NCBI GenBank assembly: GCA_964034945.1
Contig: OZ035962.1
Span: 31,399,943 to 31,463,942, forward strand
Direction: 5' to 3'
From: Chrysopilus asiliformis
Taxonomy: Eukaryota > Arthropoda > Insecta > Diptera > Rhagionidae
DNA length: 64,000 nt
The stretch's first letter is position 1, and each line of letters starts with the position of its first letter. Both the position numbers and the translations under genes were made by a program. Under the pieces are notes generated by a model. The model saw only the letters and a list, made by a program, of their open reading frames with translations, was not told the DNA's origin and ran no database searches. Below, piece by piece: positions 1-9,900 of the stretch.

Positions 1-290
1 TGGTCCTGATGTGGAAATCTGTTAACCGGAAGTAAACAAAACGGCGGCTTTTTAAAAACTACGATTTCGTTTTTTTTCCAATTTATTCCGAAACTAACCA
101 TTTTCTAGTAGTCTTATGTATTACAAAACTTGGAGACAATAAAATTTGCTACATTTATGTGTTTTACTAGAGCTCTGTATCTCAAACCGTATTATATATA
201 CTGGTATTTCAAAAAAATAGTTTTTTGTGAATATCTCGAAAACTAACGGGTTTTTGGGTGGTTCAACGTATGAGAAGAATTAAAACCGTG
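1..290 (+). repeat. AACTAACGG dispersed repeat, copy 1 (cut by the window edge)
   Basis: Contains GTTAACCGGAAGTA, a CGATTTCGTTTTT tract, TACAAAACTTGGAGACAATA and ATCTCGAAAACTAACGGG in the same order as 23875-24135 and 57350-57515. No coding capacity recognised. Confidence 0.65.
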
Positions 291-299
291 TTAATTCTA

Positions 300-505
300 C
301 CTGAGTGCACTCCACCCACAGTAGAGCATCCGCCAGGTGGCTAAATTATTTGTTAACTTTAACTTTTTCAAAACATCGGAAAAACATCGAGGTATCGATG
401 TTTTCAGGACGATGTTTTTTGACATCGATGTCGCCTTAAAAAAACATCGATTTTCGATATATCGAGGTTTTATGAACGATGTTGCATCCCTAGCCAGGGG
501 ACCAT
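300..505. repeat. ATCGATGTTT-rich repeat fragment
   Basis: Seven near-copies of the palindrome AACATCGATGTT, or halves of it, between 370 and 480. It ends GATGTTGCATCCCTAGCCAGGGG. The architecture resembles the end of a hAT-type mini-element, but a second end and target duplication were not found. A CCGCCAGGTGGCTAA motif precedes it at 330-344. Confidence 0.35.
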
Positions 506-527
506 TTTCAAACCATATTAATTAAGG

Positions 528-1026
528 GGGTATTCACAAAAGGTACTAAAATAGCTTTTATCGTCGTAAAATATTATTATTTGTTAAAGTTTTGTAGACA
601 ACAACAAAATACATGGTAGTACTCGTATTTTTAGCTATTTTGCCACGATTTTTTATAGTATTAACCGTTTGGTGTAAAATATTAAATTTGGGTAAATATT
701 TTAAATAAGCAGAAATGAAACTAGTGAGCTTAGCAATTTGCTCATTTTCGACAGGCTCAGTTAATGATTTGTTTGTACAAAATTGTGTTTTAGTAATTAA
801 AATCCTTTGTGCTCAGGGTTTTTAGTTTTTTAGTGATGTTTTTCAATTATTTGAGTGATCTCCGAAAATAATAAAAGGAAAAAGTGGAAAAATATGAGAG
901 AAATTGTGTATGTATTTTCGATTTTACTACAACCGGGGAAAAGAGCGTTCACGGTTCGGGGAAAACTTTCACAATTATTATTTTCTATCATTTTAATACG
1001 ATAACAGCTATAGAAAGTGTGAATGC
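528..1026. mobile_element. Inverted-repeat mini-element with GGTATTCAC ends, copy A
   Basis: Left end GGGTATTCACAAAAGGTACT followed by TATCGTCGTAAAATA and TTGTTAAAGTTTTGTAGACA. Right end is ACGATAACAGCTATAGAAAG then TGTGAATGCC. The same ends occur in the shorter copy at 56941-57095, so this copy probably carries an internal insertion. Confidence 0.45.
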
Positions 1027-1364
1027 CACTATTATATTATCATATCATACTTTGTTATTATCATATCATTATCATGCTTAATATTATAAAGACAAATCGG
1101 TTTTTTGTGACTGGATGCCTCAAAAGCACCGAACCGATCTTACTGAAACTTGAGAGCTAGATTCAGGGTAACATTGAGATGGTTATAGGTTATACTATTT
1201 TTCAAATTTTCTGTTTCTTCTTTTGATATCTCTTGAACCGCTGAAGGGATTTGGATCCAGTTTTCACCAATAGAGAATTCAAACCTCAGGCAAAAATTTC
1301 GCTCACAAAATCTACCGCACCCTTTGAAAAGAAAGATGTAAGGCCAAAGGCCGAGTAACTACCG

Positions 1365-1772
1365 AGGCAGGGATGGTCCCAATTTGCCTTAGGAGGGAAG
1401 TCGATTGAACCAAAAATAGTAGTAGATTGATACTAATAGTAGCAGATTTTCAAAAAAAAACTTTTTCTACTTATGCCGATATACCAATTTGTATAACTAA
1501 AGCTAAATAGCTTTATCATTCATAATACCAAAATTCTATCAACAAAAAACTTGCTGTAGTTCAGAAAATGACATTTAAAAACTTCTTTTGTATTGGCTGC
1601 CTCATATTTAATTTCGTTAGAAGCTTTTTACATTTAACATGTATAATACAATTTTTTGGTTGATTCATGTATTTTACAAAAAATAGTAGTAGTTTTGATT
1701 TACTACGCACTGAAGCTTTTGATGGCGAAAATAGTAGTAGATTTACTACAATTGTTATAGGGGGACATCGCT
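1365..1772 (+). repeat. Third copy of the TAGTAG-rich segment found in both palindrome arms
   Basis: About 400 bp closely matching 9118-9527 in direct orientation and the complement of 7925-8290. Shared anchors are AATTTGCCTTAGGAGGGAAG, ATAGTAGTAGATTGATAC and the end ACAATTG..TAGGGGGACATCGCTG. It is more diverged than the two arms are from each other. It is flanked by a short direct repeat, GGCCAAAGGCCGAGTAACTA (1342-1361) and GGCCGAAGGCTGAGTAACTA (1780-1799). Confidence 0.7.
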
Positions 1773-4700
1773 GTACCGAGGCCGAAGGCTGAGTAACTAC
1801 TGAGGCGGTGGACAAGATTGGCCCGGGGGCGCAACTTGTATTATTGTCTAATTTGAGGGGAGACTGCAGGTCAACGTAGACAGGGTGGCCCAAGGCCAAT
1901 CTGTGGGTGGGGGATGAAGCGGGGAAATGCTTTTTAGCAAAATGTCGAGGTAGAATTTTTTTATACTATCCATTAGTACATCGTAACCGAAAGTATACAA
2001 AATTTCTTTAATACTTAACAGATAGTATAAATATCATCCCTGATTGTCTGAACTTACACTTTATACTCAAATGAAATGTTACGCAATTATAAATATTAGT
2101 TGGACAGCCGAGAGGCGCCCATATTCAGTAATTATTATTGGCAAATAAACCAATAGACGAATGTTTTTTTTGGCGTTTCTTTGATTCGAATTACGTTGAT
2201 CCGCTATAAATTATCCAAACCGTAATCCGTATATTTACCGTACGTGTATATGTACATCGCATGTTCAAACAAAAAATATGAACTATTTAAGATAAAATAC
2301 CTCTTCTAATTAAGATCAATGATATGCGGTCATAGCCTCAAAGTAGGAAATGTGACAATTATTACAAATTTTTCTTCCAGCATAATTTTGTTCACTCGAT
2401 TATCCCATTAATGAGAGTAGAGCGAATATGTAAATGATTTTAAAATTGTCGTATTAAGATATATGTCTTCTGATGTTGAATAAATTTTCAGTTATTTAAG
2501 TGCTCAATTTAATAATAGCGCGAATGAACAAATTCGTCTTTTATCTATGAAATGTGTTTCAACTTTAAAAAAAAAAAAACAAACCAAATATGTAAAAATA
2601 CATTGTGAAGAATGGAGTATTCTAGTGAAGTTAGTAACGGCACTCTTCCAGCCTACCACAATTTGTAGGCCGGTCATAAATTATCTTGCAGGTTAAACAT
2701 TACAAATTAACGAGAACAAATTTGTTTTGCACCACAATTTTATACTCAGCTGTGGTGGATTTCTTTATCTTATCTCAGATTTAGATAACTTCTAGTATTT
2801 TTTATTAAAATTTTGGTACGAAGAAAAGATAATAAGGTAGTGCACCCGTCAAGTTCAGCACTACAGTGTAATTTTACGAGAAACCACTTAGGCTGATTTG
2901 ACTCCCCCGAAATTTAGCTCTCCGTGAAACTATTTGATCATAGTCGACTCTAATAAAATTTCAAAATTTTAAGTTCCTGGGGAAGATATAAGAGTCGAAA
3001 TTTTTAGCGAATTTCGTTTCTACAAAATAACTAGCAAATCTATATACAAAGTTCTAGGATACTTGTAGTGAAGCTAAGAGCTTCAAGTTTGGCAGGGATA
3101 TAGAAAGTAACATCTGAAATAAGGGAAAAAATGAACTTTTTGACGGGGAATCAAAAAGAGGGCGCAGGAATGTTAAAGCCTCTATTTTTCACCGTAATGT
3201 CACTTTAGTCAAGAAAGTCTTTGCGGTCTTGACCCCCCCTTTATATCTTATCACTTTTTTTGGTCAAACAGTTTGAAGACTGAGAACTTGGTGCACTTTT
3301 TAACTGTAAGATTTTGACTGTGATACACCTTACAAATTTTGCCTTGCAAATTCCATCAATAGTTCACAATTATAATAAAAATTAATGTAAAATTCTGGAG
3401 AGAAATTCTAAACTAGAAGAGATCAAATTTTACTTCGATGTGTAGTGCCAAATCTAAAATCACTTGGTGTTACTTTCTTAATATTCCTGAAGTTCGAAAT
3501 TGTTCTCACAGGAAAGAGAATTTTTTTTTGGGCTAACAATATCGACTAAAGGGGTTATAGAAGCTTAAGACTACACATACAATTATGTTTTTATTTAACA
3601 AATTAACAGCTAATTAAAGACACCGTTCAAGCACTGTGAATTCCAACAAATTAGTGTTAATGTTTACGCATTAATGTCAATTTCAGATGTTTTCTGAATT
3701 GTTTGCAGTTTGAGCGATTAATTCAATCCATAAATCAATAGAATTATACCAATTTCGGGACACAAATTCCTTAACTGTAAACACTACTCAAATGCCTGCA
3801 ATTTAAACATTTTAATAGTCTTACAATCCGTACAAAGTAATTAAATTCGTTTGATAAGCAGATTTTTCTTGTTACCTGGTCGTTCGTTTTTTTCTTTTAA
3901 AAGATTGAAAGCGCGAAATAGTAGAGTACCGGATTGACGGTGTCGTGAAAACACCGTAAAGCTTTCACTTTGTAGCACAAGGCCATCTCATTTACTTGTC
4001 TGCTTACCTCCCATATGGGCATTATTGAGTACTGTAGCCAAAGTCGATTGACTTCTATAGTTTTTCGTTCGCGATTCTCAAAAGCGAATTCCTGACCTCG
4101 ATTCTTTGAGTTGTTCCCAAGAAAAAAAGGTTTTACTTCTCAAATGTCTCGTTCGGTGTTCCAATGCAAAAAAAAACTACGAATTTGTCGTTTTGTCCGA
4201 CTTAAAAAAAATCTTTGGCGTTTGATTTTTCGTCAAGCCCCGATCGATAGAAATCAATTGAAAAGTTTTCTGACAGCGAAGTGCGTCAATGGACCGAAAC
4301 CGATTGTCAAAAAATGTTTTGTGAAATTTTTGAATATGTTATCATACTAATTTAAAATCTAGGTAGATATTTTCTCTTTCATAGCGTGGCATAGACCACT
4401 TCTACCAAGTTCGTCATAAAATTTTAAAAGAGGCTTTAAAAATCCACAATCATAAACTGAAATTTGCGGCTCGTTTTGAATCTGTACACGGAACTTCAAA
4501 AATTCAATTTCAACTAAAGCCTTATACAAGATAAGTCGGAATGGGCTAAAAAAAGATGCTCAGAATTAATTCATTTAGTGACGGCCATATCACTTTAGGC
4601 CTTAACTAAAAAAGGCAAAGCCGAAAATTTTTGTCAAGAGAGATCATTCACCCATTAGGAAATAAATTGTTATGACGTACCTCAGTTAACTTTAGCATTT

Positions 4701-4933
4701 TCAACCCATGTAAAACTTTGAACTCTGACAAATGTCAAACGGGATCCGCACTTGATGAAATTTTTTATTAGTACCTATTAAGTTTTAATAACTCACATTT
4801 CAATTATTTCATGTATGCAAAACATAACAAAAATTCCTAGTCATCTGTTGGACGATCAGAAAAAAAAATTCCTTATCAATTCGTTGGTGTCGACACTCAT
4901 ACGAGTCAACATGTGTTTGATTTTTTTTATTAC
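1773..4933. other. AT-rich sequence left of the palindrome
   Basis: No gene recognised on either strand. A minor hairpin, ACGGTGTCGTGAAAACACCGT, lies near 3938. If Lasp continues to the left this is intron. Confidence 0.4.
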
Positions 4934-6029
4934 CAGGGATGACAAACGCAAAAAAATCGTAACGTATACATTTCGTTATGTAACTAAATTCAAATTATTT
5001 TTCGTTACGTTATTTCGTTTTGTAACGATAAAAAATTTCATTTCGTTACGTTATAACGTTGTTATTTCGTTACACATGGAAACTAAAAGAAGTAATGGTG
5101 TATTTATCACAAAGTAATTCAGTTCAGTTTCCATAAAAATAAAAAAATTTAAAAAAAAATTCTCAAAAAGAAAATACAAATATAAACAAAGAAAAACTAA
5201 TATAATGAATCTTAAGTAAAAAAATCAATAAAAAACTTAAAAGACAAAAATGGTACAAAAGTTTTGTTCATTAAAAAAATTTGCCCAACAAAAACGACAT
5301 TTTTTGTGTCAAATTGAATTTTAGTGAATCTTTTGCAAGAGGGAGATACCAAAAAGAAAATATTTTCGATACCAAAAAAGTTGCTTAAAAGATTTTCTTT
5401 TTCGTATATCCAGAAATAGATTGATTCTGGCCAAAACAAAGTCCGGTTTAATCAAAGTATGATTAAAAATACTATCCCAATATTTTTAATTATATTTTTT
5501 GCAGGTGGTAGGTCTGTGGGGTTACACTTGATGAATTTTTCACAAAAAAATATAAAAAATTAAATAATACTATGTTCACACCGACGCAAAATTACGTAAT
5601 TTTGAGGATTTGCGTAATTTTGAACGAAATCACGAGATTTCCAGTACATTAGCGTGTTTTCAAAATCACTAAAAGTATGTAATTTCCACAAAATTACGAA
5701 CGAAATCAAGTAAAAACAATGGATACAACCCTGCATCACTTATTCAGCTCTCTTCAGCACATCAGTTTTGACATTTGTATAAGAAAAAGAAGCCGTGTTC
5801 CGCACGCGAAGAGGATATATTAGTAAATCTGTGGTCTGAAAAAATAAACAACCTACGCGGGGCAAAAAAATGGACATGTTTATGATGCAGTTAAATATGA
5901 AATGGAAAATAATTGTTTATTTTCATTACAGATAATTTCCATTTTCTTTTAAAGTGTCTAATTCTGTTTGCACATATTTCATCGATGTTTTGAATTATAT
6001 TATTCATCATATTACTAAAATTCATAGTA

Positions 6030-6979
6030 GGGTAGACCGGGGCTAGTAGACCCACTTTTTATAATCTACTTTATAGAGGTTTTCCTGTAATTATTTCAGG
6101 TGCAGTAAAGACGTTTTTGGTTGGTTTATTCAATTGTGTTTCTTAGTCAATCTTTTATTTTAACGAATTATAAGTGTTTCAAATATTTTTTTTCATTTTA
6201 AAAAAAGTGGTTCGATGAGTCGACTAACCCCGTGTCTGGGGTTTGTTGACTCTGTGAACGGGGTTATTTGACTCTATACTTTTTTTGGGAAAATGTGTTG
6301 GAACATATTAAAAAACTGTAATAATTCTGAAAAAATGTATTCTTTAAAAAATTAATAACATTTCAGATTAACATAAATTAACACCGATTGCGAGTGTCGT
6401 GTCGTTTTCGACAAGAGTCGTTTCACGTGTTGTTGTTGGTAGAAAAACACTAACAACAACACGTAAAACGACTCTTGTCGAAAACGACACGACACTCGCA
6501 ATCGGGGTGTAAATTTCATCTAATTTAAAAAAATATAATTAATTAACAAAAAAATATAGGTAATTCATATCGAGTCATTTAACCCCAGTATACTGTGAGT
6601 CAACTAGCCCCAAGCCGCCATTTTATTTTTAACACACTCGTGAAAAAAAAATGAAAAAGCATCGATCAGAAAATGCTTCACTAACTTGTTAACTCATACA
6701 TAAATTTTCACTTGAAATCACTGACGAGTTCAATACAATGAAAGTGTAAGCTACAAAACAATTTAATTAACAAGAAAAAAAATTCCTCACACGCTTGAAA
6801 TTTCGTTTTTCCCCCTCACAGTTCGTTCCAAGAGCACTGTGGTCTAACCACGTTGGTTCACTCAAAGCTGTCAGTCGACTGAATAAACAGTCCAATTCAC
6901 GCAGGTTTATTCTCAACCGTGGTTGAGTTATTCGCAATAAGTCTACTTACCCCTGAAGCCAACTAGCCCCGGTCAGCCC
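6030..6979. mobile_element. Second TA-flanked inverted-repeat element, nested inside the previous one
   Basis: Termini GGGTAGACCGGGGCTAGTAG and, complemented, GGGCTGACCGGGGCTAGTTG. Both outer flanks are TA. Variants of GGGGCTAGTTGACTC recur as subterminal repeats on both strands (near 6225, 6245, 6585 and 6955). No coding capacity was recognised. The middle is interrupted by the perfect hairpin at 6381-6510. A mirror copy lies in the right arm. Confidence 0.65.
6381..6510. mobile_element. Compact hairpin element, innermost shell of the nest
   Basis: A 130-bp sequence that is almost entirely inverted repeat. Ends are ACACCGATTGCGAG and CTCGCAATCGGGGTGT, and the stems are about 57 bp with only a few mismatches around a loop centred near 6445 (GGTAGAAAAACAC). 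GC content is higher than its surroundings. It behaves like a foldback mini-element sitting in the TA-flanked element. A mirror copy is at about 10939-11068. Confidence 0.65.
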
Positions 6980-9900
6980 TAATACTACACAAACTTCCTC
7001 GATCCATTTTTGAACCAACGTAGTTGAAATGTCAAGCAAAATTACCTTAACCTCTGTGTGAACACTTGGTTTAAGATCTAAATCATTTCGCAAAATTACG
7101 TGATTTTGCGTCGGTGTGAACATAGTATAAAGCAAAAATATAAAAATTATATTTTGGTTTGTTTTTATTTTTTGTTATTGTAACGGAGTTAAATTTCTAT
7201 AACGATATAACGCAATTTTGAGGAAAAAAGCCGAAAAGTGGTTATTTTGTTACGTTACGAAAACCCCTGTTTGTTACTGATAATTCCTATTTCAGATTAA
7301 TTTAACTTTTTCACTAGATGACCTTTAAAAATATGAAAAGTTTCACTTTTTATTATTTTTATTGCCCACTAAAAGTCGAACTTGGCTTCGTGTTGGAAAA
7401 TTTTGAGATATAGGACATAGTTGCAATACAGGACATTCCTCCATCAAAAACTATGACTTGTAAAAGTGTTATTATATCTTTTGGACTGATCAATGGGATT
7501 CAGTATTTTTAATTCCTATCAGTCCATTGACAATATTACACTGCTTCTTCACTAGCGGTTTAATTAGTCTTTGCCTTTCGCCGCAGCGAAGAGCAACAGA
7601 AAAAATAATGTGAAACTGCATTCTACGGTTTCTCGTTACACTCACGTGGCCAAATGGAAGAAAAATTATTTTAACAGAATGCTAATTTCGGTTATAGAAT
7701 TTTCTCTACTAAATAGGTTTGTACCTGTTCGCATATCTGAGAACCGAAAGGGTCGCCATATCCCCCTACCCTGACAAAAAAAAGGCAATTTCTGTGGAGA
7801 ACCAAACTTTCCCTCTACAAACTCCAGGTTAGCAGCAGAACACTAAAAAATTGTCTGTATTGGCTCAGACAAACTACATTTCTGGGGCACCCCACTACAT
7901 TTTTGTCAGAAGATCCACTTCCAGCGATGTCCCCCTACTACAATTGTAGCAAATCTACTACTATTTTCGTATTCAAAAGCCTTAGTGCGTAGTAAATCAA
8001 ATCTACTACTATTTTTTGTAAAATACATGAATCAACCAAAAAATTGTATTATACATGTTAAATGTAAAAAGCTTCTAACGAAATTAAATATGAGGCAGCC
8101 AATACAAAAGAAGTTTTTAAATGTCATTTTCTGAACTACAGCAAGTTTTTTGTTGATAGAATTTTGGTATTATGAATGATAAAGCTATTTAGCTTTAGTT
8201 ATGCAAATTGGTATATCGGCATATGTAGAAAAGGTTTTTTTTTTTTGAAAATCTTACCTAACCTAACCTACTTCCCTCCTAAGGCAAATTGGGGCCATCC
8301 TTGTCCACTTCTTCTAAAAGTTCTCTCATATTCTCTCCCAGCACAGCAACATTTCTTGTGGCGTTCTACAACATTTATAGCGGCGTGCCATTATTTTTAT
8401 TAAAGAATTTCAAGCCACGAAATCTTCATTTTTGACGAATTTTGAGGTTGGATTAATAGTAGGTTTTTACCAATTTCCCAGTATTGTTTCTTACTTATTA
8501 CAGTTACAGTTGATTTATAAATTATAAATGTTTTCTTACTTTATTAAATGTTGAAAAGTGTTTGCTCCTATCGAGGTTCCAGATTCCTGGGTTTGGAGTC
8601 TGCTTGCAAATGTATACGGCGATTCTAAATGTAATTCGTTTCTATCTCTCTTGAAATTTAGGCGCTATTAAAAATATTCTGAGAGAAAGAAAATTGAGAT
8701 AAACATTTCCAAATCTTTTTTCTCATTTTTCTTTCTCTCAGAATATTTTTAATAGCGCCTAAATTTCAAGAGAGATAGAAACGAATTACATTTAGAATCG
8801 CCGTATACATTTGCAAGCAGACTCCAAACCCAGGAATCTGGAACCTCGATAGGAGCAAACACTTTTCAACATTTAATAAAGTAAGAAAACATTTATAATT
8901 TATAAATCAACTGTAACTGTAATAAGTAAGAAACAATACTGGGAAATTGGTAAAAACCTACTATTAATCCAACCTCAAAATTCGTCAAAAATGAAGATTT
9001 CGTGGCTTGAAATTCTTTAATAAAAATAATGGCACGCCGCTATAAATGTTGTAGAACGCCACAAGAAATGTTGCTGTGCTGGGAGAGAATATGAGAGAAC
9101 TTTTAGAAGAAGTGGACAAGGATGGCCCCAATTTGCCTTAGGAGGGAAGTAGATTTGACTAAAAATAGTAGTAGATTGATACTAATAGTAGTAGATTTTC
9201 AAAAAAAAAAAACCTTTTCTACATATGCCGATATACCAATTTGCATAACTAAAGCTAAATAGCTTTATCATTCATAATACCAAAATTCTATCAACAAAAA
9301 ACTTGCTGTAGTTCAGAAAATGACATTTAAAAACTTCTTTTGTATTGGCTGCCTCATATTTAATTTCGTTAGAAGCTTTTTACATTTAACATGTATAATA
9401 CAATTTTTTGGTTGATTCATGTATTTTACAAAAAATAGTAGTAGATTTGATTTACTACGCACTAAGGCTTTTGAATACGAAAATAGTAGTAGATTTGCTA
9501 CAATTGTAGTAGGGGGACATCGCTGGAAGTGGATCTTCTGACAAAAATGTAGTGGGGTGCCCCAGAAATGTAGTTTGTCTGAGCCAATACAGACAATTTT
9601 TTAGTGTTCTGCTGCTAACCTGGAGTTTGTAGAGGGAAAGTTTGGTTCTCCACAGAAATTGCCTTTTTTTTGTCAGGGTAGGGGGATATGGCAACCCTTT
9701 CGGTTCTCAGATATGCGAACAGGTACAAACCTATTTAGTAGAGAAAATTCTATAACCGAAATTAGCATTCTGTTAAAATAATTTTTCTTCCATTTGGCCA
9801 CGTGAGTGTAACGAGAAACCGTAGAATGCAGTTTCACATTATTTTTTCTGTTGCTCTTCGCTGCGGCGAAAGGCAAAGACTAATTAAACCGCTAGTGAAG

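Larger units (their letters stand above)
5570..7125. mobile_element. TA-flanked inverted-repeat element inserted in the hAT element
   Basis: Ends are CTATGTTCACACCGACGC at the left and its near-exact complement at 7108-7125; the inverted repeats continue inward with AAAATTACGTAATTTTG, about 35 bp in total. Both sides are flanked by TA, compatible with a Tc1/mariner-type duplication. The AAAATTACGT..ACGTAATTTT motif recurs internally at the left end. No transposase was recognised. It contains a further insertion at 6030-6979. A mirror copy lies in the right arm at about 10322-11879. Confidence 0.7.
4934..7269. mobile_element. hAT-type DNA transposon, outermost shell of a nest
   Basis: Left end CAGGGATGACAAACG and right end ACGAAAACCCCTG form imperfect terminal inverted repeats of the CAGGG..CCCTG class, each followed inward by TCGTAACG-type subterminal repeats. 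Flanks are tttattac (4926-4933) and tttgttac (7270-7277), an 8-bp target duplication with one mismatch, as expected for hAT. Much of its length is a later insertion at 5570-7125. No transposase reading frame is recognisable, so it is non-autonomous or eroded. The mirror copy in the right palindrome arm (10180-12478) lacks the outer 37 bp. Confidence 0.75.

Noticed and set aside
1561..1899. 112-codon minus-strand frame
   Set aside because: Covers the TAGTAG repeat and is not kept in the other two copies.
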